From Shouchella patagoniensis (lineage in GTDB: Bacteria; Bacillota; Bacilli; Bacillales; Bacillaceae_D), in contig NZ_KV917377.1 of assembly GCF_002019705.1 (NCBI RefSeq), forward strand, positions 4,570,228-4,634,227: 64,000 bases of DNA. The letters are read 5' to 3'. Of the stretch, positions 33,892 through 42,084 are shown in pieces. Position 1 is the stretch's first letter. Each line of letters opens with the position of its first letter. The translations under genes and the position numbers were made by a program. A model generated the notes under the pieces. That model did not search any database. It worked only from the letters and a program-made list of their open reading frames with translations, and was not told the origin of the DNA.

Positions 33892-34079
33892 GCTTAATTT
33901 GTTACAAATTTTCGATAAAGAGGAATTATGTCGAAGAAACTCGTATTTTTTATTAAATCCTTTTCAGGAAGACACTTTACATTCAAGGTGAACACTGATA
34001 GACTATTTTTAACTTATTAAGATGCTATGAATGATTGAGCGCTTGTTCAGACAACCTAGAATAGGGGAGGAGTTTTTAG

Positions 34080-34226
34080 ATGAATCAGACAGAAAAAAAA
34101 CAATTAGCGGCATTGGAATTGGAAATTAAGAAATTATCGAGCCAACTGCAAGAGCTAAAAGAAAAAAATGACGATACGTTTGAAATCCTTGAAACGGACG
34201 AAAGCTTAGTGCAAATTTACAATTAA
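34080..34226 (+). CDS. Small coiled-coil protein (48 aa)
   Basis: Hydrophilic 48-residue protein, almost entirely a charged heptad helix (MNQTEKKQLAALELEIKKL..., QLQELKEKND). AGGGGAGGAG precedes ATG 34080 and a perfect terminator follows at once, so this is a complete stand-alone gene. No family recognised. Confidence 0.7.
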   Translation: MNQTEKKQLAALELEIKKLSSQLQELKEKNDDTFEILETDESLVQIYN

Positions 34227-34228
34227 GC

Positions 34229-34263
34229 AAAACTGCCAACCGTAAAATCGTTGGCAGTTTTTT
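34229..34263 (+). terminator. Rho-independent terminator
   Basis: AAAACTGCCAAC (34229-34240) with GTTGGCAGTTTT, 9-nt loop, T-run. Confidence 0.92.
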
Positions 34264-34353
34264 CATTCCACTTTACAAATATGTGGTCACCTGGTTTACA
34301 ATAGAGACAAGATTAGACAAAATACATCGTTCGTACATGAAGGAGGTTTTATA

Positions 34354-34695
34354 ATGAGCAAAAAGAAGTGGGGCTTGATTATTGCAGGTGCAACAATTGC
34401 TGTTGTATTGTCTAAAAGAGAATGGCGTGAACGTGTTTGTAAAGAAGTAAAAGGCGTAAAACAACAAGCAGATGATGTTTATGTTTTTATTCGTGATAAC
34501 CGTGAAAATATGGTTGCTCAAGCAAAAGAAGCAATCGAAGATGTGAACCATTTATGGAAAGATATTTCGGATGATGTAAAAACACTAACCCGAACGGCAT
34601 CTCATATGCGTGAAACATCAGAGGAAGCAATTCAAGCGGCAAAAGAAGCTGCTGATGAAATTAAATTACTGAAAAAACAGCGTGAAGATGAATAA
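34354..34695 (+). CDS. Membrane-anchored amphipathic-helix protein (113 aa)
   Basis: N-terminal hydrophobic segment (WGLIIAGATIAVVLS, residues 6-20) followed by long Lys/Glu-rich helices (VKQQADDVYVFIRDNRENM, AKEAADEIKLLKKQ). The arrangement recalls YtxH-domain stress proteins but I cannot place it firmly. GAAGGAGG precedes ATG 34354. Confidence 0.65.
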   Translation: MSKKKWGLIIAGATIAVVLSKREWRERVCKEVKGVKQQADDVYVFIRDNRENMVAQAKEAIEDVNHLWKDISDDVKTLTRTASHMRETSEEAIQAAKEAADEIKLLKKQREDE

Positions 34696-35057
34696 AGAAT
34701 TAAATGCAGGACATTCTATGTAGCAAGGGCAGCAGCTGTTGTTGCAGTCCTTCCTATAGATCAACTGCAATTGGTTATGAGAGATGTAACTTGTCTACAC
34801 ATTTTTCTTTTATTAAGAAGAGGTGGTTGCGTTGAGCAATGAAAATGTCTTTTCAGTCATGTAAGACCATACATGATTTGAAGTGAGGTGTTTTCCAAAA
34901 GACAAAGATCGTCTCGACCCCAGAAGCAAGGTCTTATTAGGTAAAAAAACAGCAGCCAAGCGCTGCTGTTTTTTTTGTGCAAATATTTCTGTGACAATGG
35001 ATAAAACAAAAAAAGATATCAAACACTAAGAGACAAACAAATAAGGAGGAACTTCTT
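34696..35057 (+). other. Intergenic region with a terminator and possible short transcript
   Basis: No gene longer than about 18 codons. AGAGGTGG at about 34821 precedes a 10-codon TTG frame (MSNENVFSVM) and further on GAAGTGAG precedes an 18-codon basic frame; both are weak. The region ends in a strong terminator (34949-34976), so a short RNA is likely made here. Confidence 0.4.
34949..34976. terminator. Strong terminator, A- and T-flanked
   Basis: ACAGCAGC (34949-34956) with GCTGCTGT (34962-34969), flanked by seven A and eight T. No annotated gene ends here on either strand. Confidence 0.88.
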
Positions 35058-35864
35058 GTGAAACGTAAAATCATCATGTGTTTTCTTGTTTTTTTAATGG
35101 CTTCTCCATCATTGGCTTTTGCTAATGAAGCACCAAAGGAGCAGGAAGAAAAGTCATTTATGATTCCACAATCGGTCTTATCAATTTCAAAGGAAAACAC
35201 ATATAAAAATCCTACGCAGGATTTACCTTATTTACAACCAAGCGATTTAGCAAAACAACTTCTCGAATCGACGGATGAAACAATAGAAAATCCAGACCTT
35301 ATTCGAATAATGAATGAATCATCCATTCAATTTGCAAAACTTGGGTTTGCTATGAAAGCGTCTATCTACTTGGGAGAGTGGCCTTTGGCGTACGAATCAA
35401 AAGGGACAGAAGTCAATTGGGAATACCAAAAGGTAAATACGAATTATATTGACAATCGTGGTGGAAATGCACCTAAAATAATGTCTTACAACCAAGAACA
35501 ACAGAAAAAAATCACAGGTGGATTAACTGCAAAAATTCCAAACGCCGAAGCTGTTGAAAAAATGATGATGATTCAAGCCGCCGAAAAAACAAGCCTTCCA
35601 CTTTCATTTGATACAGTGGTTGGACAAGCGACAAAGAAAAACAATCAATACAATGTACCGGCTCGACAGGTAGGTTATTTATACGGTTATGTTCCTGCAG
35701 TGCAAGAAAAAGGCAATGTAACTTACGGGGAAGTTTACTTAACTTTAAGAGCTGGGAAACCAAAACTAGATGTAAAAAATATAACTGAACAAGGAATAGG
35801 AGCATGGATCCCTGTTCAAGACAATCTATCCTTTACATTTATGACTTCGACTCAACCTCGATAA
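35058..35864 (+). CDS. yfkD: Secreted YfkD-family protein
   Basis: 268 residues with a signal peptide (MKRKIIMCFLVFLMASPSLAF, likely cleaved after AFA). The exported part has no known catalytic motif. The family and the convergent yfkAB next door match B. subtilis, where yfkD and yfkAB are neighbours. GTG 35058 follows AGGAGG. Function unknown. Confidence 0.82.
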   Translation: MKRKIIMCFLVFLMASPSLAFANEAPKEQEEKSFMIPQSVLSISKENTYKNPTQDLPYLQPSDLAKQLLESTDETIENPDLIRIMNESSIQFAKLGFAMKASIYLGEWPLAYESKGTEVNWEYQKVNTNYIDNRGGNAPKIMSYNQEQQKKITGGLTAKIPNAEAVEKMMMIQAAEKTSLPLSFDTVVGQATKKNNQYNVPARQVGYLYGYVPAVQEKGNVTYGEVYLTLRAGKPKLDVKNITEQGIGAWIPVQDNLSFTFMTSTQPR

Positions 35865-35868
35865 CAAT

Positions 35869-35907
35869 AAATACGCCACTAATGCAGCGGCGTATTTAAG
35901 TTTTTTT
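35869..35907. terminator. Bidirectional terminator
   Basis: AAATACGCC (35869-35877) with GGCGTATTT (35889-35897); serves yfkD and yfkAB. Confidence 0.8.
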
Positions 35908-35914
35908 ATAAATT

Positions 35915-37027
35915 TTATAAATTGGAACGTCGTGTTAGAAAATCAACATCGGAATAATATGCGTCTTTAACAAGCAGGTTAGGGCCGAGGCAACTAACGG
36001 ATGGACAGTGGCAAGAGATGCTTTTGTTTGTAAGAGAATATTGCCACGTATGATAGGCTTCATCAAACCTTGTATCCTGAATGTTTCCGAGTTCTGGAAC
36101 GTCACCAAAATCAGTGACAATAATATCGCCACTAAATAGATTCACATTTAACCTCGAACGTCCATCTGGGTCATTACGAACTGTTATGTTTTGTTCACTG
36201 TATAAACGTTTTTGTAACTTTAGGTCTTCTTCATCAGCAGAGCATGGATAGAAAGGTAATGTACCAAATAGCATCCAAGTTGAAGGGTTCCGACAGTCTA
36301 ATAGCCGGTTAATTCCATCCCGAATGTCAGGAAGGCTAGCTGTCTCAAGTGCTGAAGCAAAATCACTTGGATACATTGGATGCACTTCATGACGCTGACA
36401 ACCCATTTCAACGATTTGATGGTGGATTTTTTCTAAATGAGGCAGTGTGCGTTTGTTTAACATTGTTTCAGCAGATACTAATACACCTCGTGCAGTCAGG
36501 TTCTTTGCATTTTCAACCATACGGGTAAACATCATTTCACGTTGTTTAATGCTAGGCTTTCTTTTTGAGTGTGCAAAACCGATTAATGCAAAATCGTCGA
36601 CACTACCATAGTTATGGGAAATATGCAAAACATCAAGATATGGCAAAATAAGATCATATCGCTCAAGAGGCATAGTCAAATTTGAATTAATTTGCGTTTT
36701 TGCGCCCCGCTCGCTGGCGTATTTTAACAATGGCACAACATATTCTCGGACAGACTTCAATGACATCATAGGTTCTCCACCTGTTATGCTAAAAGCGCGC
36801 AAGACAGGTATTTCATCTAAGCGCTTGATAAGTAACTCAAGTGGGAGTGGACTTGGATCTTTAGGTGATAACGTATAGCCGACGGCACAATGCTCACATC
36901 GCATATTACATAAAGTTGTGGTTGTCACTTCAATGTTTGATAAAGTAAGTTGCCCAAAATCTTCGATGTCCCGGTATGCTTCCCAAGGATCATTTCGTGG
37001 CGTAATTTGTGTTTTTGTTTCCAACAT
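35915..37027 (-). CDS. yfkAB: Radical SAM protein YfkAB
   Basis: Radical S-adenosylmethionine protein of unknown reaction. The [4Fe-4S] motif is CNMRCEHC (CxxxCxxC) and the SAM-binding GGE lies in SITGGEPMMS. The C-terminal half keeps further Cys (SISCHCPSVSCLGPN, resembling a SPASM-like auxiliary cluster site). ATG 37027 is taken with AAAGGAG 13 bases upstream; a TTG four codons earlier is too close to it. Single uninterrupted frame, unlike the first B. subtilis annotation. Confidence 0.88.
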   Translation of the reverse strand: MLETKTQITPRNDPWEAYRDIEDFGQLTLSNIEVTTTTLCNMRCEHCAVGYTLSPKDPSPLPLELLIKRLDEIPVLRAFSITGGEPMMSLKSVREYVVPLLKYASERGAKTQINSNLTMPLERYDLILPYLDVLHISHNYGSVDDFALIGFAHSKRKPSIKQREMMFTRMVENAKNLTARGVLVSAETMLNKRTLPHLEKIHHQIVEMGCQRHEVHPMYPSDFASALETASLPDIRDGINRLLDCRNPSTWMLFGTLPFYPCSADEEDLKLQKRLYSEQNITVRNDPDGRSRLNVNLFSGDIIVTDFGDVPELGNIQDTRFDEAYHTWQYSLTNKSISCHCPSVSCLGPNLLVKDAYYSDVDFLTRRSNL

Positions 37028-37157
37028 CTGTTTAATCAAACTCCTTTGCTACAAGCTCTATCATAGCGCATCTGTTTAAGAAACAAAAGACTATTTGAGA
37101 CTATCGTAAGACTTTGTTACACTAAGACCATTGCGAAAAAAGGAGAGACTAACATCC

Positions 37158-37349
37158 ATGGGTGGAACAATTGAGACAAAAGATAGACAGTTAGATTACT
37201 TACAAAAACGATTTGAACTTCTGGCAGGTGTTGTAGAAGGAATGGATGCCGATTCAGCATCAGTGGCAGAACTTGACTCGATTCTTTCAATGATTGATGA
37301 CATTGAAACAAAGTGTAAGCAATTCCGTAAAGATTGGCCAAGCGCTTAG
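37158..37349 (+). CDS. SE1561-family small protein
   Basis: 63 residues: MGGTIETKDRQLDYLQKRFE... and DSILSMIDDIETKCKQFRKDW, the conserved ending of SE1561-type proteins in Firmicutes. Acidic, helical, cytoplasmic; function unknown. AAAGGAG lies upstream. The phosphatase gene starts 11 bases later, so they form an operon. Confidence 0.72.
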   Translation: MGGTIETKDRQLDYLQKRFELLAGVVEGMDADSASVAELDSILSMIDDIETKCKQFRKDWPSA

Positions 37350-37360
37350 GAGGAAAAGCT

Positions 37361-38008
37361 ATGAAACTATATATGATTCGTCACGGTGAATCAGAAGGAA
37401 ATCGTGCTGGGAAAATTCAAGGTTCAATGGACTTTCCATTATCAGAACTTGGAGTAAAACAAGCCGATGCGGTTGCGCAGTTCTGTAAAACAATTGGAGC
37501 TGACTATCTTTATTCCAGTGATTTAACAAGAGCATTTGACACAGCCCAGGCAATCGGAACGGAATTAGAAATTCCAGTGCGAAAGTGGGAAGCATTACGT
37601 GAAGTCGATTTAGGTCCACTTCAAGGTATGACGAGGGAAGAAATCGCAGTACAATTTCCAGAAACAAAAGGCAAACAGTTGATTGCATCTGGAATTGAAG
37701 GGACCGAATCAGTTGAACAATTGACTGCTCGGTGTGAATCGATACTACACCAGTTAAAACAAGCGCATCGGGAAAATGAATCGATCATTTTAGTTTCACA
37801 TGGCGGATTTATTAGCTGTTTATTAACGTATTTGATTGCTGGAGATCATTGGTCTTCGATGGAGCGCCCTTTTGTGATAGGAAATACAAGTGTTACGTTG
37901 ATAGAGTGGGATGATAAGGCAAATCGTTATTTGCTTCACTATACGAATCGTACGGCTCACCTGGAGACAATAGCAGCAGACCTGAACGCCAGACATGGAT
38001 TGTTATAA
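37361..38008 (+). CDS. Histidine phosphatase (phosphoglycerate mutase-like)
   Basis: 215-residue branch-1 histidine phosphatase. Catalytic phospho-His in MIRHGESEGN (RHG), second His in LVSHGGFISCLL, Arg in SSDLTRAFDTA, Glu in LREVDLGPLQGM. AGGAGG precedes ATG 37361. Substrate not readable; relatives include PhoE-type broad phosphatases and cobalamin-pathway enzymes. Confidence 0.88.
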   Translation: MKLYMIRHGESEGNRAGKIQGSMDFPLSELGVKQADAVAQFCKTIGADYLYSSDLTRAFDTAQAIGTELEIPVRKWEALREVDLGPLQGMTREEIAVQFPETKGKQLIASGIEGTESVEQLTARCESILHQLKQAHRENESIILVSHGGFISCLLTYLIAGDHWSSMERPFVIGNTSVTLIEWDDKANRYLLHYTNRTAHLETIAADLNARHGLL

Positions 38009-38010
38009 AT

Positions 38011-38041
38011 AAAAACAGCTGCGCACTGCGCAGCTGTTTTT
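38011..38041. terminator. Bidirectional terminator
   Basis: Fourteen-base arms AAAAACAGCTGCGC with complement and T-run; serves the phosphatase gene and the convergent CNNM-type gene. Confidence 0.9.
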
Positions 38042-38044
38042 GCT

Positions 38045-39388
38045 TTAAGAACCATAAGCTTGGAATTGATTTTCAAGGCTATCTTCTTGTTCGTTCTTTA
38101 AAACCTCAATTAATTTAATTTGATATCCGTCAAAAGCTTTAACAGTAAATTGGTATTTACCAAAGATCATCATACCACCGACTTCAATATCATACTTTTC
38201 GGTGAGTACCCATCCACCAATTGTGTCCACTTCTTCTTCACTTAATTCAATGTTTAATAATTTATTGACATCCGAAATAAGTGTTTTTCCATCCAGCAAA
38301 TAGTGATCTTCGTCAATTTTTCTGACTAAAGGATCTTCTTCAACGTCAAACTCATCACGGATTTCTCCAACGATTTCTTCAATAATGTCTTCAGCAGTAA
38401 TCAGTCCAGCGGTGCCACCATATTCATCAAAAAGAATGGACATATGAATTTGTTTTTTCTGCATTTCAACAAGTAAATCATTAATCGGGATGGACTCAAT
38501 GACGCTGATAACAGGACGTATATAGTTTTCAAGCACAATCTCTTCTGTGACTTCAGGCGATACAATATCCGTAAGTACTTCTCTTACGTTGACAATGCCA
38601 AGTATATTGTCTTTATCACCATTTACAACAGGATAACGAGTAAACTTCTCTTCCCGCATAATTGCTAAGTTATCTTCTAAGCTGTCTTCTATGGATATCG
38701 CTGATATTTCAGTGCGAGGAACCATAATTTCTTTTGCGAGTCTGTCGTCAAAATCGAAAATTTTGCTTACATACTTAAATTCGGATTGATTGATTTCTCC
38801 GCCTCTGTAACTATCCGATATGATCAAACGCAATTCTTCTTCAGAATGCGTAACTTCATGTTCGGACATCGGTTTAAAGCCAAGAATACGAATTAAAATG
38901 CGAGCTGAACCATTAAGAAGCCAAATGAATGGGTAAAGCAATCGGTAAAACCAGACAAGTGGTCGTGCAATTAATAACGTTACTTGTTCAGCTTTTTGGA
39001 TAGCAATTGTTTTTGGGGCAAGTTCCCCAATAACAACATGTAGAAAAGTCGCAAAACCAAAAGAAATAACGACTGCAAGCGTTGTAACCATTGTAGCAGG
39101 TACCATACCTTCAAAAAAGGGATGAAGCATTTTCTCAAATGTAGGCTCTGCTAAACGGCCAATTCCAAGTGCAGTAATCGTGATACCTAACTGACAGGCA
39201 GATAAGTATTCATCTAAATGGCTAACCACTTTCTTTGCATGAAACGCCGATTTTTTACCTTTTTCTAAATGTGGTTCAAGTTGTGTGCTTCGTATTTTAA
39301 CAATAGCAAATTCCGATGCTACAAAAAAGGCAGTTAAGGCAATTAATACCGCCACCGCTAGTAAGCTAAGTCCCTGTTGTATGTCCAA
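38045..39388 (-). CDS. CNNM/CorC (HlyC) family Mg-type transporter
   Basis: Membrane protein of 447 residues: DUF21/CNNM domain with four hydrophobic segments (1-200), paired CBS domains (about 215-340; ISIEDSLEDNLAIMREE, IPINDLLVEMQKKQ) and the CorC_HlyC C-terminal domain (about 355-435). The family includes the B. subtilis Mg2+ exporter MpfA (YhdP) and YrkA. TTG 39388 lies 6 bases after GAGGGG. It is preceded by a structured leader with a terminator (39481-39660), suggesting control by attenuation. Confidence 0.88.
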   Translation of the reverse strand: MDIQQGLSLLAVAVLIALTAFFVASEFAIVKIRSTQLEPHLEKGKKSAFHAKKVVSHLDEYLSACQLGITITALGIGRLAEPTFEKMLHPFFEGMVPATMVTTLAVVISFGFATFLHVVIGELAPKTIAIQKAEQVTLLIARPLVWFYRLLYPFIWLLNGSARILIRILGFKPMSEHEVTHSEEELRLIISDSYRGGEINQSEFKYVSKIFDFDDRLAKEIMVPRTEISAISIEDSLEDNLAIMREEKFTRYPVVNGDKDNILGIVNVREVLTDIVSPEVTEEIVLENYIRPVISVIESIPINDLLVEMQKKQIHMSILFDEYGGTAGLITAEDIIEEIVGEIRDEFDVEEDPLVRKIDEDHYLLDGKTLISDVNKLLNIELSEEEVDTIGGWVLTEKYDIEVGGMMIFGKYQFTVKAFDGYQIKLIEVLKNEQEDSLENQFQAYGS

Positions 39389-39393
39389 ATATT

Positions 39394-39410
39394 CCCCTCG
39401 TTACGAGGGA
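39394..39410 (-). promoter_or_regulatory. Hairpin over the translation start region of the CNNM gene
   Basis: CCCTCG/CGAGGG with a 3-nt loop lies between a perfect AGGAGGTGA (39420-39412) and the TTG start; the 3' arm contains the GAGGGG ribosome site used. It could hide the site. A GTG with only three further codons follows AGGAGG. Confidence 0.45.
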
Positions 39411-39480
39411 GTCACCTCCTGGTTATTGTTTCAAAATAGGAATCCCTAATTTGGAACTAGAGGCTTACGCTTATTCTTTC

Positions 39481-39660
39481 AAAAAAAACCACACATGATG
39501 TGTGATGCGCACAAGTTCATATAAGAGTAGATGGTTTCGCAAGAATAGCGGAAGCCCGACTCGATTGGAAAGCAATCGAGAAGTTCCAAACGGCGTGTAC
39601 GCGTCGTGCCGTTTTTCTATCTACTTTGTACTCTCCACCATCGAATCACCCCGCTCTCAT
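39481..39660 (-). ncRNA. Structured leader RNA with intrinsic terminator (candidate riboswitch/attenuator)
   Basis: Minus-strand leader of the CNNM-type gene. Closing stem AGUAGAU (39625-39619) with AUCUACU (39532-39526) encloses hairpin P2 (AAACGGC 39614-39608 with GCCGUUU 39594-39588) and hairpin P3 (CUCGAUUG 39580-39573 with CAAUCGAG 39567-39560). It is followed by a terminator (CACAC-AUCAU-GUGUG plus eight U, 39504-39481) about 90 bases before the start codon. Upstream GAUGGU (near 39640) can pair with ACCAUC (near 39530), competing with the closing stem. It does not look like the M-box, T-box, yybP or ydaO consensus as I know them. Confidence 0.6.
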
Positions 39661-39731
39661 TGTTCAGTACTATTATTTTAGGGCAATTACAGGATAACGT
39701 CAAACATTTTGTTTAAAATGATAAACAATTC

Positions 39732-39764
39732 AAAAAAATAGCTAACACAATTGTGTTAGCTATT
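39732..39764 (-). terminator. Terminator of the DUF368 gene
   Basis: AATAGCTAACACAA and its complement are perfectly palindromic (39737-39764); on the minus strand a T-run follows. Confidence 0.9.
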
Positions 39765-40587
39765 AAGAGCGTTCAGCTTTCCCAAATGTTAAGGCAGTTG
39801 TTAAACCAAAAATCAAGGCCATAACACAAACAAGTGCGTAAAGGAAAGTAGTTGGAAATGTACCAGGGAAAATAACGACTAAAGACCCTGCAACTAACCC
39901 AATCATTGCTGAATATGTTATTTGAGTATAATGATGAAATAAGTACCTTACAATTCGGCTTGTAACTAAAAGTCCAGCAAGAACACCTAATCCTATCGTT
40001 ATGATTACGGAGAGATTAAAGTCATCAAGAGCAGCAATTGCCGTATAATAAACACCTAAAATCATGAACATTAAGGAACCACTAATGCCTGGTAATACTA
40101 AAGCAGTGCTGGCGATCCAACCTGATACAAATAAATACATATATGATCCAATAGTTAAATCAGTCATCACTTCTTGTCCAGATTCTCCAAAAAAACTTGT
40201 CGATGCTACTAACACAAAGGATACAGCGATGATGATGTAATGGATTGGCTGGAAGGATCGGTTTGTTTCAGAGTGTGCTGAACGCCACAGGAAAGGTAAA
40301 ATACCAAGTACCAGTCCCATAAATAAAAACATCATTGGTTGGTTATGTTCGCCAAGTAAATAGCGAATAATACTAACAAATAACAGAACTGAAGCAACCA
40401 TCCCAAGTCCAAGAGGAATGAGGAAACTTAACCCGCGCTTCCAATTACCTGTCGTAAGATCACTAATCGCAGCTAATAACTTCTCATAAATGCCCATCAG
40501 CATGGCAATTGTACTTGAACTTACTCCAGGGACGATTTCTGTTATACCCATGGCTGCACCTTGTAACAATATTTTTAATTTAATCAT
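39763..40587 (-). CDS. DUF368 membrane protein (PopT-type polyprenyl-phosphate transporter)
   Basis: 274 residues with eight or so membrane helices. Two related segments, ITEIVPGVSSSTIAMLMGIY and SGWIASTALVLPGISGSLM, are the DUF368 signature repeats. Members in Staphylococcus and Vibrio return undecaprenyl phosphate across the membrane for wall synthesis, and the Vibrio one matters at alkaline pH. GGAGGAAAC precedes the ATG. Function here is by family. Confidence 0.85.
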   Translation of the reverse strand: MIKLKILLQGAAMGITEIVPGVSSSTIAMLMGIYEKLLAAISDLTTGNWKRGLSFLIPLGLGMVASVLLFVSIIRYLLGEHNQPMMFLFMGLVLGILPFLWRSAHSETNRSFQPIHYIIIAVSFVLVASTSFFGESGQEVMTDLTIGSYMYLFVSGWIASTALVLPGISGSLMFMILGVYYTAIAALDDFNLSVIITIGLGVLAGLLVTSRIVRYLFHHYTQITYSAMIGLVAGSLVVIFPGTFPTTFLYALVCVMALIFGLTTALTFGKAERS

Positions 40588-40682
40588 TTAGTATGTTTCC
40601 TCCAGAATTGATATCAAATTCAATCAAACCATAGCCTTATCGAACATGCAAGTCCAAAAAAAACGAAAGTTAACAAAAGCTG

Positions 40683-40713
40683 CTCATAGTTCATGAATAG
40701 ATGACTCATACTA
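40683..40713 (+). promoter_or_regulatory. Sigma-G-like promoter of pdaA
   Basis: CTCATA (40683-40688), 18-base spacer, CATACTA (40707-40713). The -10 is a perfect forespore consensus, the -35 matches 4 of 6. pdaA is a known sigma-G gene. Confidence 0.55.
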
Positions 40714-40755
40714 GATCTATGACGATGGACAAGGAAAAAGAAGGAGCGATTAACG

Positions 40756-41538
40756 ATGAAACGCATAATAGCAGCGGTTTTTTTATTATTTCTTTTTTTT
40801 AGCCTCACCACAAAGCCTGCTTATGCTTATGACAACAAGACGTATAACTGGAGTTATAAGCCAGCATCAACGCATACACCAGCAGATACAGAACCTCATT
40901 ACAAAGATATGCTCCAACAGTCTGGTGGGTATTTCATTGGTGATACAAATGAAAAGGCATTGTATTTAACGTTTGACAATGGATACGAAAATGGCTACAC
41001 AGAACAAGTACTTGATGTGTTAGCAGAGAAAAGAGTACCTGGCGCTTTTTTTGTAACTGGTCATTATTTAAAAACGGCGGGAGATTTAGTTAAGCGGATG
41101 GTTAATGACGGACATATCGTAGGAAATCATTCATTTCATCATCCAAGCTTGCCACAAGCAAACGATCAAAAGTTAAAAGAAGAGTTGGATAGTGTAAAAG
41201 CAATGTTTATGGATCTTACTGGAGAAAAAGAGATGCATTACTTACGTCCTCCAAGAGGGGAATTTAGCGAACGCACGTTAATGAAATCAAAAGAGCTAGG
41301 TTATACAAACGTCTTTTGGTCCTTAGCATACAAGGATTGGGAAGTTGATAAACCTAAAGGCAAAGAGTATGCTTACGAACAAATAATGAAACGAATTCAT
41401 CCAGGAGCGGTTATGCTCGTTCATTCCGTATCACCTGATAATGCCGCCGCTTTAGCTGATGTTATTGATGAATGTGAGCGTCTTGGTTACACATTTAGAA
41501 GTTTGGATGAACTTGCTTTATCACATACGTTGCCTTAA
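40756..41538 (+). CDS. pdaA: Polysaccharide deacetylase PdaA (spore cortex muramic delta-lactam)
   Basis: Deacetylates muramic acid in spore cortex peptidoglycan so that the delta-lactam needed for germination can form. 260 residues; signal peptide ends near KPAYAY. NodB homology domain from about 70: LYLTFDNGYENG (catalytic Asp, metal Asp replaced by Asn as in PdaA), HSFHHPSL metal His pair, LRPPRGEFS, and VMLVHSVSP. AAGAAGGAG precedes ATG 40756. Confidence 0.93.
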   Translation: MKRIIAAVFLLFLFFSLTTKPAYAYDNKTYNWSYKPASTHTPADTEPHYKDMLQQSGGYFIGDTNEKALYLTFDNGYENGYTEQVLDVLAEKRVPGAFFVTGHYLKTAGDLVKRMVNDGHIVGNHSFHHPSLPQANDQKLKEELDSVKAMFMDLTGEKEMHYLRPPRGEFSERTLMKSKELGYTNVFWSLAYKDWEVDKPKGKEYAYEQIMKRIHPGAVMLVHSVSPDNAAALADVIDECERLGYTFRSLDELALSHTLP

Positions 41539-41540
41539 GT

Positions 41541-41567
41541 AAAAAAAGCAGCCTAGGCTGCTTTTTT
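41541..41567. terminator. Bidirectional terminator
   Basis: AAAAAAGCAGCC with GGCTGCTTTTTT around TA; serves pdaA and the convergent GAF gene. Confidence 0.92.
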
Positions 41568-41569
41568 GC

Positions 41570-41968
41570 TTAATTTAATGTGAGTTCATAACCAATTGCA
41601 CTTGCTATTGTTTCAAGTGTCGATACATCTGTTACATCAAAAGCAATTGCTTCTTTTGTACGTACAATCATCATGCCAATTTCTGAGCTTGCTGCGTTTG
41701 TCACAGGGAATTTTAATTCACTATTACAATCCCAACGTAAATCATTTTCGAAACAGGACGCTGCCACTAATTTGTGATTTAAATCCTCATACATATAAAT
41801 TCCTACCCAGTCAATATAAGGGACAGTGCTAACTAAACTTTCAACTGTTTTTTCAAATACCGACTCAGTATCTTGTTTCTTATAGACATGAGCCATGATT
41901 TTTAATGATGCAATATCTGTAGGTATAGACAAGCTGTTCACCACCTTCAAACACAATTCTTTTTCCAT
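41570..41968 (-). CDS. GAF-domain small protein
   Basis: 132 residues forming one GAF-like domain ([59 protein letters not shown]). No output domain. A free methionine sulfoxide reductase-type GAF is possible but the expected Cys triad is not evident, so ligand unknown. Divergent from rlmD. Confidence 0.65.
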   Translation of the reverse strand: MEKELCLKVVNSLSIPTDIASLKIMAHVYKKQDTESVFEKTVESLVSTVPYIDWVGIYMYEDLNHKLVAASCFENDLRWDCNSELKFPVTNAASSEIGMMIVRTKEAIAFDVTDVSTLETIASAIGYELTLN

Positions 41969-42084
41969 TCTATCAGAAGTTGACCTTAGTTGAATTAGAA
42001 AGTTTAGGAAAGGACAAGAATTTGCTATACTTGGTAAAGCATCTTGGTCCTAAAACGGGATTAGCAGAAAACAGGAGTGAAGTC

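Noticed and set aside
39481..39660. Known Mg M-box or T-box upstream of the CNNM gene
   Set aside because: No M-box conserved core and no T-box GGUGGNACCGCG element could be found in the leader.
40588..40600. CATACTA just before the DUF368 start on the minus strand
   Set aside because: It lies between ribosome site and start codon, so it cannot be that gene's -10 promoter.
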